Assembly: GCA_026125895.1 (NCBI GenBank)
Contig: JAHCKG010000002.1
Location: 124,001 to 188,000 of the forward strand
Direction of reading: 5' to 3'
Source of the DNA: Pseudolabrys sp.
GTDB taxonomy: Bacteria; Pseudomonadota; Alphaproteobacteria; Rhizobiales; Xanthobacteraceae
Length of the DNA stretch: 64,000 bases
Position 1 is the stretch's first letter. The number at the start of each line of letters is the position of its first letter. Under the pieces are notes generated by a model. That model had not been told where the DNA came from. It saw nothing but the letters and a program-made list of their open reading frames with translations, and did no database searches. Positions 25,771 to 33,800 of this stretch are shown here, piece by piece. The position numbers and the translations under genes were made by a program.

Positions 25771-27022
25771 TTTCGACCTCCCCGCTCGCTTTGACCGACC
25801 AGGTCTGAATGCCGTTGTTGTGATAGATCGAGTTGACGCCGCGAATGGCGCGCAGCTCGTCCTTGGTCGGCTGCACGTAGCCCGTCTCGTCCATCGCGCG
25901 CGATTGCAGGAGCAGCGGCTCGCCGTTCCATTCCGTCTCGACGTAAAAACGCACCAGCGACTTGTCGAGTACCGGGCCGTCGATCTTCGCGGTCTGCCAG
26001 TTGCGGCCGCCGTCGATCGAGACATCGACGCGCGAAACCTTGCCGCGGCCGGACCAAGCGAGCCCCGAGATCACGAGGAAGCCCTTGTTCTTGATCGGCG
26101 CCTGCGGCGACGGCGAGGTGATCACCGACTTGGCATCCATCACGAAGGTAAACTTGCGCGCTTTGCCGCTCGGCATCAGGTCGGTGTATTTCGACGTCTC
26201 TTCGCGCGTGTACCAGGGCTGATCGCCGACTTCGATACGGCGCAGCCACTTGATCCAGATGTTGCCCTGCCAGCCGGGCACGACGAGGCGCACCGGATAG
26301 CCCTGCTCGGGCCGCAGCATCTCGCCGTTCATGCGATAGGCGACGAGGCAATCGTCGAGCGCCTTTTCCAGCGGCAGCGAGCGGTCGAGGCCGGAGGAGT
26401 CGCCGCCCTCGACCAGCAGCCACTTGCCGTTCGGTTTGACGCCGGCTTGTTCGAGCAACAGCTTCAGCGGCACGCCGGTGTACATGACGCTGTGGATCAT
26501 GCCGTGGGTGTACTGGCAGCCGTTGAGTTGCGCGCCGCGCCACTCCATGCCGGAATTGGCGGCGCATTCGAGAAAGTAGATTCGGTTGACGCGCGGCAGC
26601 CGCTTGAGATCCTCAAGCGTGAAGATCAGCGGCTTGTCCACCAGGCCATGGATCATCAGGCGATAATCGTGCGGATCGACTTCGGCGATGCCGCCGTGAT
26701 GACGCTCGAAGCACAGGCCGTTCGGCGTGATGATGCCGTCGAGTTCGTGCAACGGCGTGAAGCTGACGGAGGATTCGCGGCTCGCGGTCAGCCATTGCAC
26801 GTCGCGGCGGATGACGTCTTTTTCGAATTTCGAGGGATGGCCGTAAGGCCGCACCGCGACGCCGTCGCCGAGCGATTTGGTCCACGGCGCGACATTGGGC
26901 GGCAGGTTTTTATCGTCGGCCCGGGCGGCACCCGCGGCACCCGCCGCGACAAGGCCGGCGGCTCCGGTCAGGAAACGACGCCGCGATGGACGCGGCGCGT
27001 CGGTTTTGTGGGTCATCGCCAT
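25754..27022 (-). CDS. soxC: SoxC, molybdenum subunit of sulfane dehydrogenase SoxCD
   Basis: A 422-residue protein of the sulfite oxidase family with a twin-arginine signal (PSRRRFLTGAAGLVAAGAAG). The molybdopterin domain has the Mo-binding cysteine in IYFLECAANSGMEW. The dimerisation domain is C-terminal (FTFVMDAKSVITSP onward, GLAWSGRGKVSRVDVSIDGG). With SoxD it oxidises the sulfane sulfur on SoxY, giving full oxidation of thiosulfate to sulfate without sulfur globules. The start is at 27022 or 27016. A candidate SoxR operator lies at 27079-27100. Confidence 0.95.
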   Translation of the reverse strand: MAMTHKTDAPRPSRRRFLTGAAGLVAAGAAGAARADDKNLPPNVAPWTKSLGDGVAVRPYGHPSKFEKDVIRRDVQWLTASRESSVSFTPLHELDGIITPNGLCFERHHGGIAEVDPHDYRLMIHGLVDKPLIFTLEDLKRLPRVNRIYFLECAANSGMEWRGAQLNGCQYTHGMIHSVMYTGVPLKLLLEQAGVKPNGKWLLVEGGDSSGLDRSLPLEKALDDCLVAYRMNGEMLRPEQGYPVRLVVPGWQGNIWIKWLRRIEVGDQPWYTREETSKYTDLMPSGKARKFTFVMDAKSVITSPSPQAPIKNKGFLVISGLAWSGRGKVSRVDVSIDGGRNWQTAKIDGPVLDKSLVRFYVETEWNGEPLLLQSRAMDETGYVQPTKDELRAIRGVNSIYHNNGIQTWSVKASGEVENVEVG

Positions 27023-27078
27023 CCTCCCGCAGGGCGGCCATTGAGCGCGGCCGTGCCCGGTTATGCTGGCCTTCTTAT

Positions 27079-27100
27079 CATATTCCTTTTGATGAATGTA
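27079..27100. promoter_or_regulatory. candidate SoxR operator upstream of soxC
   Basis: CATATTC (27079-27085), eight bases, then GAATGTA (27094-27100). Both half-sites and the spacing are identical to the site upstream of soxY at 31495-31516. It lies about 57 bases ahead of the soxC start codon, in the AT-rich soxB-soxC gap. Confidence 0.65.
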
Positions 27101-27174
27101 AAGAAATCTTCTCGTTTCCCCGACCTGTGGGGAACCATTCTATCGCCAAAGCGAGAAAAACGAGGACAAGCGTT

Positions 27175-28875
27175 TCAAACGCCGGAGATTTTCACACTGG
27201 TGTTCGGCGTGACACGGACGATCTTTTCCGCCGCGACATAACGCTCCACCAGGTCCCAGACCGGCGGGCCTTGCGTGCCTTCGTTGACGCTGGCCCAACC
27301 CGCTACCGTGTATTCCCGCGCCGGATCGATCGCCTGCCCGGACTTGAGCAGCGTCATGCCGGAGATGCGGCTGCCGATCGGTTTCGACACGTCGATCGTG
27401 TAGCCGAGCCCGCCGCAGCGCACCATGTCGCCGCCCTGCTGATAATACGGATCCGGATTGAACAGATTGTCGGCGACGTCCTCGAGCACGTCCTTGAGCC
27501 GCTGCCCCGTCATCGGCAGGCGATAGACCTGCGGATAGGTGATGGCGGTGGCGTTGTGGATGTCTTCGACAGTGATCGGCTGGCCCGGCAGCACGCTGGT
27601 GCCCCAGCGGAAGCCCGGCGACAGCGCGATCTCGGCGTCGCGCTCCTTCAAGAGCGCCGCGCAGATCAGGTCGTCGAAGGTGCCGTTGAAGTTGCCGCGC
27701 CGGTACAGGAGCGAATCCGCCTGGCCGACAACGCGCGACAGATCCTTGGCGTAGGGCGCCCGCGCCTTCTCGATTGCCGCGGTCATCGCCGCGTCCGGCT
27801 TGATGACGTCGGCAAACAGCGGGATGAGCTTGTAGCGGAAGCCCTTGACCGCCCCGCCAGTCCCGTTCTTTTGCACGTCGAGATCGAGCCGCGACAGGAA
27901 CTTGCCGTGGCTGCCCGAGGCGATCAGCAGCGTGTTGCCGACCTTGATCGCCTCCGGCAGCGCATCATGCGTATGGCCGGTGAGGATGACGTCGATGCCC
28001 TCGACGCGGGCCGCGAGCTTGCGATCGACGTCGAAGCCGTTGTGCGACAGCAGCACAACGAGTTGGGCGCCGGCCTTGCGCGCCTTCTCGACCTGGGCGC
28101 GGACGTCCTCCTCGCGGATGCCGAACGACCATTTCGGGATCATCCAGCGCGGATTGGCGACCGGCGTATAAGGAAACGCCTGGCCGAGCACGGCGATCTT
28201 GACGCCGCCGCGCTCGAACATCTTGAAGGCGTCGAACACCGGCTCGTTCCATTCGGTGTCACGGACGTTCAATGCGAGGAAGGCGAAGCCGAGTTTGTCG
28301 ACCAGTTCCTTCACCCGGTCTTCGCCATAGGTGAATTCCCAGTGGCCGGTCATGGCATCGGGTTTGAGGAGCGCCATGCAGTCGGCCATATCCTGGCCCT
28401 TCGACGCATTGGCGCCGAGCGAGCCCTGCCAGGTGTCGCCGCCGTCGAGCAGCAGCACCTTGTCGCCGCGCTCGGCACGGACATGGGCAACCGCCGTCGC
28501 GAGACGGTCGAGACCGCCGATCTTGCCGTAGCTCTTTGCCAGCGCCGTGAAATCCTGATCGGTGAGCGCGTAGGCGTCGGCCGTGCCCGGCGCGATGCCG
28601 AAGCGCTTGAGGAAATCCGCGCCGGTGACATGCGGCGGCTGGCCCTTGGCGTCGCCGACGCCGAGATTGACCGTCGGCTCGCGGAAGAACACCGGCATCA
28701 ACTGGCCGTGAATATCGGTGACGTGCAGCAGCGTGACGTTGCCGAGGGTCTCGAACTTGAGGAGTTCCTCCTGGGTCAGCTTCTGCTGGGCGAAGGCGCG
28801 GGTCAGCGAGCCGCCACCGGCCATCAGCGCGGCGGTCGCGGCGCTGACCTGGAGCATTTCACGGCGGGTGATCAT
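27175..28875 (-). CDS. soxB: SoxB, S-sulfosulfanyl-L-cysteine sulfohydrolase (thiosulfohydrolase)
   Basis: A 566-residue periplasmic enzyme with a twin-arginine-type signal (MITRREMLQVSAATAALMAG, cleaved near AFAQ). The metallophosphatase-like domain carries the di-manganese motifs LLHVTDIHGQL, LDGGDTWQGS, LLSHNGFDVD and TGHTHDA. The 5'-nucleotidase C-terminal domain follows. It hydrolyses the terminal sulfonate from SoxY-bound thiosulfate, releasing sulfate. It is transcribed toward soxC and divergent from a small secreted-protein gene at 29000. Confidence 0.96.
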   Translation of the reverse strand: MITRREMLQVSAATAALMAGGGSLTRAFAQQKLTQEELLKFETLGNVTLLHVTDIHGQLMPVFFREPTVNLGVGDAKGQPPHVTGADFLKRFGIAPGTADAYALTDQDFTALAKSYGKIGGLDRLATAVAHVRAERGDKVLLLDGGDTWQGSLGANASKGQDMADCMALLKPDAMTGHWEFTYGEDRVKELVDKLGFAFLALNVRDTEWNEPVFDAFKMFERGGVKIAVLGQAFPYTPVANPRWMIPKWSFGIREEDVRAQVEKARKAGAQLVVLLSHNGFDVDRKLAARVEGIDVILTGHTHDALPEAIKVGNTLLIASGSHGKFLSRLDLDVQKNGTGGAVKGFRYKLIPLFADVIKPDAAMTAAIEKARAPYAKDLSRVVGQADSLLYRRGNFNGTFDDLICAALLKERDAEIALSPGFRWGTSVLPGQPITVEDIHNATAITYPQVYRLPMTGQRLKDVLEDVADNLFNPDPYYQQGGDMVRCGGLGYTIDVSKPIGSRISGMTLLKSGQAIDPAREYTVAGWASVNEGTQGPPVWDLVERYVAAEKIVRVTPNTSVKISGV

Positions 28876-28999
28876 GACGCAGCTTGCTCCTGTGGTTTCG
28901 ATTCGCCGATTTCCGCCCGATCATCACGTTGTGAACGGGGAGAACCGGGAACGGGCGCCCTCATCATGGGTTAATGTCGCGAACCCAGTGGAGGTGACC

Positions 29000-29218
29000 A
29001 TGAAGAAACTGATCGTTGCCGCCGTGACCACGGCGCTGATCGCCAGCATCGCGCCGGCGATGGCGGCCGGGAAGAAACATCACGGCAAGCGCACCCATCA
29101 CTACGTGACGCGCGACGGCTATTACAAACCCGGTATCCCGAAGCATGATCCGGGCCGCTACAGCAACCTGCCCGGCAAGGACGCCCAGTATTCGAAGGCC
29201 TACATCCGGGATCACTAA
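29000..29218 (+). CDS. small secreted basic protein inside the sox locus, unknown
   Basis: A 72-residue protein from the ATG at 29000, with a strong SD (GGAGGTGACC). The signal peptide is MKKLIVAAVTTALIASIAPA, cleaved near MAA. The mature part of about 49 residues is rich in His, Lys and Tyr (GKKHHGKRTHHYVTRDGYYK, GRYSNLPGKDAQYSKAY). No family is recognised. It lies on the opposite strand between soxB and soxXA and has its own strong terminator. The HH and HHY clusters might bind metal or haem, but that is a guess. Confidence 0.75.
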   Translation: MKKLIVAAVTTALIASIAPAMAAGKKHHGKRTHHYVTRDGYYKPGIPKHDPGRYSNLPGKDAQYSKAYIRDH

Positions 29219-29234
29219 ACCGACCATCGACTTT

Positions 29235-29266
29235 GAGGCCGCCGCTTCCCGGCGGCCTCCTTTTTT
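29235..29266 (+). terminator. strong intrinsic terminator after the small secreted gene
   Basis: A 9-bp stem GAGGCCGCC (29235-29243) / GGCGGCCTC (29251-29259) followed by CTTTTTT. It lies 16 bases after the stop codon and seven bases before the end of the convergent soxXA gene. Confidence 0.92.
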
Positions 29267-29273
29267 GCGGATG

Positions 29274-30542
29274 CTAGTGCCGGATACCCGGCACGCTCAG
29301 CTTCAAGCCTTCGTTCTGCGCGGCGAGATACAGTTCGAGATCGCCGTATTCCTTGGCATCCGGCGGCAGTTCGTCACCACGGATATTGACCGAGCACCAC
29401 TGGAAGCGCTGGCGGATGTCCCAGACCGTCTGCAGCGACGTGCGCCAGGTGGGGAAGTGGTCATACTGCCCCTTCGGCTCGCCCAGCCATTGCCCACGGA
29501 TCCAGTGGTTCGCCACCTTGTCGTGGCAATCCGTGCAAGCCATGTTGAGCTGACCGATCTTGCGCTTGGCAAGTTCGGCGCCGCGCTCGATCGCCGCCTT
29601 GGAGGCGGCGCTGGTGGTGTCGACGTTGATCGCCGCACCGTTCGCCAGATTGTGCAGATAGACCGACATCGCCCGGTTGGCGTCGGTTTCCATCAGCAGG
29701 TCAGCGCCGGTCGTGGCCTTGGCGTGACGAGTGATGAACTCCTCGACGCCGAGCACTTTGTCGAGGCGCGGCTCCCACTTCGGCATGGACGCGGCCCAGG
29801 TCTTGAACTCGGTCGCGGCGTTGGCGTGGCAGCTCTGGCACGACTTGCCGGTCGCGCCTTCCTTCTTCCAGAGCTCCTGCGCCGTGTCGATCGTCCACAT
29901 CGCCGGGTTCTCGATCGAATCAAGGTTGTCGCGCTTCTCGACCGGCGCGGGACGCTTCTCCGGATTGTCGACCTCGACCTTGAACACGGCCGGCTTCTTC
30001 AGCGTCTTGAGGAAGGCGACGATGTCCATGATCTCCGCGTCGGTGAACAGCTCATGGCTGCCCCACGGCGGCATCACCGTTTCCGGGTTATAGACGCGCG
30101 CGTCGTAGACGTAATTGAACAGCCACTCATCCTCGCGTCCGGCATTGCCGATCTCGGAGAGGTCGGGCGCGACGTTGCCCGGCTGGTCGGCATTGCCGGC
30201 CTGCCCCATCACGTGGCAGGCGAGGCAGGAGCCGCCGCGCGTGCGGTCGGCGACGAGCTTGGCGCCCTTGGCGGCGTCGCCCTCGGGCAGGCCCGCTATC
30301 TTGCGCGCCTCTTTCGGCGCCGGCGCCGTCGCCAGATGGCCAAGCGTGTTGTATTTCGAATAATCGCGGCTTGGCCATCCGGAATAGCGTTTCCACGGCC
30401 GCGCCGAGGCGTCGCCCTTCAATTCGAGCGGCGCCTCTTTCTTGGCCTGCGCGACGGCGGCGTCCGGCGCCAGCATCACGATGCCTGCCGCCATGGCCAC
30501 CACCGCGGCCGTACCGGCCGCCATCAACCCTGCCCGCTTCAT
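29274..30542 (-). CDS. soxXA: fused SoxX-SoxA cytochrome c (L-cysteine S-thiosulfotransferase)
   Basis: A 422-residue triple-haem protein from the ATG at 30542 (SD GGGAGGACAACAG), with an N-terminal signal or anchor (to about residue 32). Residues about 85-185 are a SoxX domain: haem site CLACH (Cys106, Cys109, His110), then NPETVMPPWG with the Met157 ligand and MDIVAFLKTLKKP. Residues about 205-422 are a dihaem SoxA: CQSCH (Cys235-His239), CTDCH (Cys336-His340), and the catalytic-type Cys383 in RFQWCSVNIRGDELP. SoxX and SoxA are normally separate chains; here one frame covers both with a short charged linker (NPEKRPAPVEKRDN). It joins thiosulfate to the SoxY cysteine. Confidence 0.94.
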   Translation of the reverse strand: MKRAGLMAAGTAAVVAMAAGIVMLAPDAAVAQAKKEAPLELKGDASARPWKRYSGWPSRDYSKYNTLGHLATAPAPKEARKIAGLPEGDAAKGAKLVADRTRGGSCLACHVMGQAGNADQPGNVAPDLSEIGNAGREDEWLFNYVYDARVYNPETVMPPWGSHELFTDAEIMDIVAFLKTLKKPAVFKVEVDNPEKRPAPVEKRDNLDSIENPAMWTIDTAQELWKKEGATGKSCQSCHANAATEFKTWAASMPKWEPRLDKVLGVEEFITRHAKATTGADLLMETDANRAMSVYLHNLANGAAINVDTTSAASKAAIERGAELAKRKIGQLNMACTDCHDKVANHWIRGQWLGEPKGQYDHFPTWRTSLQTVWDIRQRFQWCSVNIRGDELPPDAKEYGDLELYLAAQNEGLKLSVPGIRH

Positions 30543-30603
30543 CTGTTGTCCTCCCAACCCGTCTTTTATCGTCCGCTGCACTTCGTGCGTTTGGCAGCGG
30601 TTG

Positions 30604-30927
30604 TCAGGCTACTTCGATTTTCGATTCGGCTGTGGTCACGGTGCCGTCGTCGTCGGTCCACGAGAACTTGAACGTGCCGCTGGCCTCGACCTTGGCGTAG
30701 AATTGCAAATACGGATTGGCGGCGATCGCCGGCTCGAGCGTCGTCGAGAACACAGGCTTGCCGTCGAATTCGGCCACGAACTTGTTGATGATCTTGCGCG
30801 GGATGGTCTTGCCATCCTTATCCTTGCGCTGACCGGATTCCATGATGTGCGGCATCAGGGTCTTGATCTCGATGATCTCGCCCTTCTTGGCCGTCTTCGG
30901 CACTCGGATCTTCGGCGTGTCCGCCAT
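30604..30927 (-). CDS. soxZ: SoxZ, sulfur-carrier complex subunit
   Basis: A 107-residue immunoglobulin-like beta protein: MADTPKIRVPKTAKKGEIIE, TLMPHIMESGQRKD, then the FSWTDDDGTVTTAESKIEV end. All are typical of SoxZ. It forms the SoxYZ heterodimer in the periplasm and has no signal of its own, being co-exported with SoxY. It lies 27 bases after soxY. Confidence 0.95.
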   Translation of the reverse strand: MADTPKIRVPKTAKKGEIIEIKTLMPHIMESGQRKDKDGKTIPRKIINKFVAEFDGKPVFSTTLEPAIAANPYLQFYAKVEASGTFKFSWTDDDGTVTTAESKIEVA

Positions 30928-30954
30928 GATAGCCTCCTGAAATTCGTTTTGGGC

Positions 30955-31410
30955 TCAGCCGCCGCAGCCGCCGATGGTGACCTTGACCAGCTTCGAGGCG
31001 GTATAGAACGCGCCCTTGGAGGTCTTGGCGGTCACCACAATGTTCTGCGTGGTGGCGAGACGGATACGGGTGGAGGCATCGGCCTTGCCCGACAGCGGCG
31101 TGAAATGGAACGTGGCGACGCCGGGGTTCGGGTTGCCCTCGGCAACGACCAGAACGTCGGTGACGTGATCGTCGGCGGTCATCGGCGAGTCGACCGAAAT
31201 CGACAGCGGCACGGTGTTGCCGTTTTCGGCGATTTCCGGCAGCTCGATGGAAATCTTGCCGTCGGTCGCGGCCTTGCCGCCCGTGAATTTGGCGATGTCG
31301 GCCTTGGCCGCCTCGGGCGTCGCCGACGCATCCCTGCCCCAGCCGATCACGGAAAGAGTCGCGCCGGCGGCGCCCAGCGCCAAAGCCGCACGACGAGAGA
31401 TTTGCTGCAT
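30955..31410 (-). CDS. soxY: SoxY, thiol sulfur-carrier protein
   Basis: A 151-residue protein with a twin-arginine-type signal (QISRRAALALGAAGATLSVI). It ends in the swinging-arm motif VTIGGCGG. The C-terminal Cys149 carries the sulfur intermediates of the Sox cycle. It is the first gene of the soxYZ-XA group, with a candidate SoxR operator 85 bases ahead of the start. Confidence 0.96.
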   Translation of the reverse strand: MQQISRRAALALGAAGATLSVIGWGRDASATPEAAKADIAKFTGGKAATDGKISIELPEIAENGNTVPLSISVDSPMTADDHVTDVLVVAEGNPNPGVATFHFTPLSGKADASTRIRLATTQNIVVTAKTSKGAFYTASKLVKVTIGGCGG

Positions 31411-31494
31411 CGATATTCCTCCCGGAAATTTCGTGCGAAGCGGCCGCCCGCCCCGCGTTAAGGGACCATAACTGCGGTTGTGGGAAGGTCAATT

Positions 31495-31516
31495 CATATT
31501 CACAGCAAAGAATGTA
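31495..31516. promoter_or_regulatory. candidate SoxR operator upstream of soxY
   Basis: CATATTC (31495-31501), eight bases, then GAATGTA (31510-31516). It is identical in both half-sites and spacing to the site ahead of soxC. The surrounding 60 bases are AT-rich, as expected for a promoter. Confidence 0.65.
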
Positions 31517-31604
31517 ATTTTGCAGCGCAACATACGGTAAAACAAAATCGTTGTGCGACCGAGACCGCGTGGCATGAAATTTTCACAGCCGTGCGACCGA
31601 GCCG

Positions 31605-32177
31605 TCAGCTCGGCTGCGATTTCAGAAAGTCGCGGAAGCTCTTGGTCTGATAGGCCTTGTCGCGCACAAACCGAAACATCGCGAGGAAATCGTCAGGCCG
31701 CAGATAGCCCGGAGCGCGCGCGACTTCCCGTTTCTGCGGTTCGCGCGCCTTCATCGCCCCGGTATCCTCATCGAAAAACTGGAAGGTCGGCGTGAAACGG
31801 ACGCCGTACTTCGCGGCCAACTCCTTTTCTGCCAATTCTTGACCGTCGAAATCCTTCACCTTGCGCGAGCCGATGATGTTGAGCTGCAGCACAACGAAAT
31901 TGGCTTTGATGTAGTCGGTAATGTCGCTGCGCGCGAAATTGACGAAATGCGTTTCCTTGCAATAGGGGCACCCCTTGAGCTCCCACATCACAACGAAGCG
32001 CTTGCCGGCCTTTCGGGCATCCTCGAGATCGTCCGGCAGCTCGAGGAAGCTTTCGAGAAACCACGGCTCCTTGTAGAGCCCGTCATCGGTCAGGATCGGC
32101 TCGGCGCCCGCGGGGCCGATGGCCAAGGCGGAGGCCGCCGCTGCGCCGAGCATCAAATGCCGCCGGGATATTGTCAT
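31605..32177 (-). CDS. soxW: SoxW, periplasmic thioredoxin of the sox cluster
   Basis: A 190-residue thioredoxin-fold protein from the ATG at 32177 (AAGG eight bases upstream). It has a twin-arginine-like signal (ISRRHLMLGAAAASALAIGP). The active site Cys70-Pro-Tyr-Cys73 lies in WELKGCPYCKETHFVNF, and the cis-Pro region is VRFTPTFQFFDE. SoxW is thought to keep the SoxY cysteine reduced, with electrons delivered across the membrane by SoxV (CcdA). It heads the soxW-YZ-XA strand and is divergent from an unknown exported protein. Confidence 0.9.
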   Translation of the reverse strand: MTISRRHLMLGAAAASALAIGPAGAEPILTDDGLYKEPWFLESFLELPDDLEDARKAGKRFVVMWELKGCPYCKETHFVNFARSDITDYIKANFVVLQLNIIGSRKVKDFDGQELAEKELAAKYGVRFTPTFQFFDEDTGAMKAREPQKREVARAPGYLRPDDFLAMFRFVRDKAYQTKSFRDFLKSQPS

Positions 32178-32211
32178 CGATTTCACCTTGTGCGCGGATT
32201 CCCCGCGCCTT

Positions 32212-32233
32212 GATATTCATCTTAGCATATATC
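32212..32233. promoter_or_regulatory. candidate SoxR-type dyad in the soxW divergent spacer
   Basis: GATATTC (32212-32218), eight bases, then ATATATC (32227-32233). The left half matches CATATTC at six of seven positions and the spacing is the same as in the soxY and soxC sites. The right half is a looser match. It sits in the 82-base gap between soxW and the secreted protein gene at 32260, so it could control both. Confidence 0.45.
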
Positions 32234-32259
32234 TACGGCGCACAGCCGGGTGAACAGAC

Positions 32260-33000
32260 ATGCTGATCAACTTTGCGCGCGTCGCGCTCCTCGTTCTCAC
32301 TTTGAGCCTGACGGCGTTCGCCGCATCCGCCGACGACTCGACCGGAGACTTGGCCGACTTCAATGCCGCGGTCGAGCGCGCCGCCTCGCACAACCGGGTC
32401 GCCGACGGCTACCTGCGCACCGGCAACACCGACCTCGCCTCGCTTGAGATCGACCGGCTTCGCGAGGCCTGGGCGGCGTTGACCGAACGCTTCGGCGGCA
32501 AGCGGCCGTCGGCGTTCAAGGACAGCCAGCTTTACACCACCACTTTGCTCAAGATCAGCACCAGCCTGGTCGCCGCCGACATGATGCTGCAAACCGGGCG
32601 CCTCGAGGCGGCGCGCGCCTCGCTAGAGGGCATCCGCACCGATCTCTACAAACTGCGCCAGTCCGCCGGCATCGTCGTGCTGGCCGACTGCGTGCGCGAC
32701 GCCAACGCCATCGCCGACAAGCTGATGGTCTACTACCGCGCGATCGACTGGGATAATGCGGGGCAACGTCAGGCGCTCGCCGATGGCGCCGCCGCCTACG
32801 TCAAGACCATGGACCGCTGCGACGGCATTGCCAGTCCAGCGATCCGCGACAATCCTGAATTCCGCCGGCTGGTCGATGGCGCGCGCGCCGGCATGGCCTT
32901 CATCCCCAAGGCCATCGAAACGCGCGACACCAACCTCCTACAGCGCGTGCTCAGCGAACTGCGCTCGTTCGACAATCTCTTGGCTTTCCGTTTCGGCTAA
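32260..33000 (+). CDS. uncharacterised exported helical protein next to soxW
   Basis: A 246-residue protein with a signal peptide (MLINFARVALLVLTLSLTAF, cleaved near ASADD). The mature part is almost entirely alpha-helical, for example NRVADGYLRTGNTDLASLEI, then KISTSLVAADMMLQTGRLEA and the C-terminal LLQRVLSELRSFDNLLAF. Two cysteines (LADCVRD and MDRCDG) could form a disulfide. There is no haem motif and no recognised family. It is divergent from soxW with a shared SoxR-like dyad. It converges on potI, the two stop codons overlapping in CTAA. Confidence 0.82.
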   Translation: MLINFARVALLVLTLSLTAFAASADDSTGDLADFNAAVERAASHNRVADGYLRTGNTDLASLEIDRLREAWAALTERFGGKRPSAFKDSQLYTTTLLKISTSLVAADMMLQTGRLEAARASLEGIRTDLYKLRQSAGIVVLADCVRDANAIADKLMVYYRAIDWDNAGQRQALADGAAAYVKTMDRCDGIASPAIRDNPEFRRLVDGARAGMAFIPKAIETRDTNLLQRVLSELRSFDNLLAFRFG

Positions 33001-33800
33001 ACGCGGTCGCGACGGCGCGTCATCAGGGTCGCTGCCAGAATCAGGCACGACACGAACACCACGATCAGGGCCGCCAGCGCATTGATCTGCGGCGATACGC
33101 CAAGCCGGACGCTGGAGAATACCACGATCGGCAGCGTCGAGGCGCCGGGCCCGGTGACGAAGCTCGCGACGACAACATCGTCGAGCGACAGCGTGAAGGC
33201 CAGCAGCCAGCCCGCGGCGATCGCCGGCATCAGCAACGGCAAGGTGACGCGGCGGAAGGTCCGCCACGGCGTCGCGCCGAGGATGGCGGCGGCCTCGTCG
33301 AGCGACGGATCGAGCTGCGACAGCCGCGCCCGGATGACGACCGTGGCATAGGCCGTGCCGAACGAGGCATGCGCCAGCGTGATCGTCAGCGCGCCGCGCT
33401 CGGCCGGCCAGCCGACCGCGTTTCCCAATACAACGAACAGCAGCAGCAGCGACAGGCCAATCAGCACCTCCGGCACGATCAGCGGCAGCATCACCAGCGC
33501 CTCGTAGCCGCGCTCGGCGAAGAACGGCTTGAGCCGTTGCAGGGCAAACGCCGCAGCCGTGCCGAGCAACACCGACAAGGTGGCGCTTACCGCGGCGACA
33601 CGGAACGACAGCCAGGCGGCGTCGAGCAGTTGCTCGTTCTCCAGGAGCGCGCCGTACCAGCGCAGCGAGGCATGGCTCCATACCGTGACCAAGCGGCTGT
33701 CGTTGAACGAATAGACGATCAGGATCGCAATCGGCACATAGAGGAAGGCGTAGCCGAAGCCGAGGACGCTGAAGAGCGCGATGGAGCGGCGGCCGGTCAC
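32997..33800 (-). CDS. potI: putrescine ABC transporter permease PotI
   Basis: A 267-residue permease with six transmembrane helices (SIALFSVLGFGYAFLYVPIA; LSVLLGTAAAFALQRL; VMLPLIVPEVLIGLSLLLLF). The EAA loop is DEAAAILGATPWRTFRRVTL. The GTG at 33800 overlaps the potH stop (GTGA). With PotH it forms the membrane channel. The longer frame reaching 34637 is potH read in the wrong frame. Confidence 0.92.
   Translation of the reverse strand: MTGRRSIALFSVLGFGYAFLYVPIAILIVYSFNDSRLVTVWSHASLRWYGALLENEQLLDAAWLSFRVAAVSATLSVLLGTAAAFALQRLKPFFAERGYEALVMLPLIVPEVLIGLSLLLLFVVLGNAVGWPAERGALTITLAHASFGTAYATVVIRARLSQLDPSLDEAAAILGATPWRTFRRVTLPLLMPAIAAGWLLAFTLSLDDVVVASFVTGPGASTLPIVVFSSVRLGVSPQINALAALIVVFVSCLILAATLMTRRRDRV

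Noticed and set aside
26986-28974. 662-codon plus-strand frame opposite soxB
   Set aside because: Antisense shadow of soxB; no family features.
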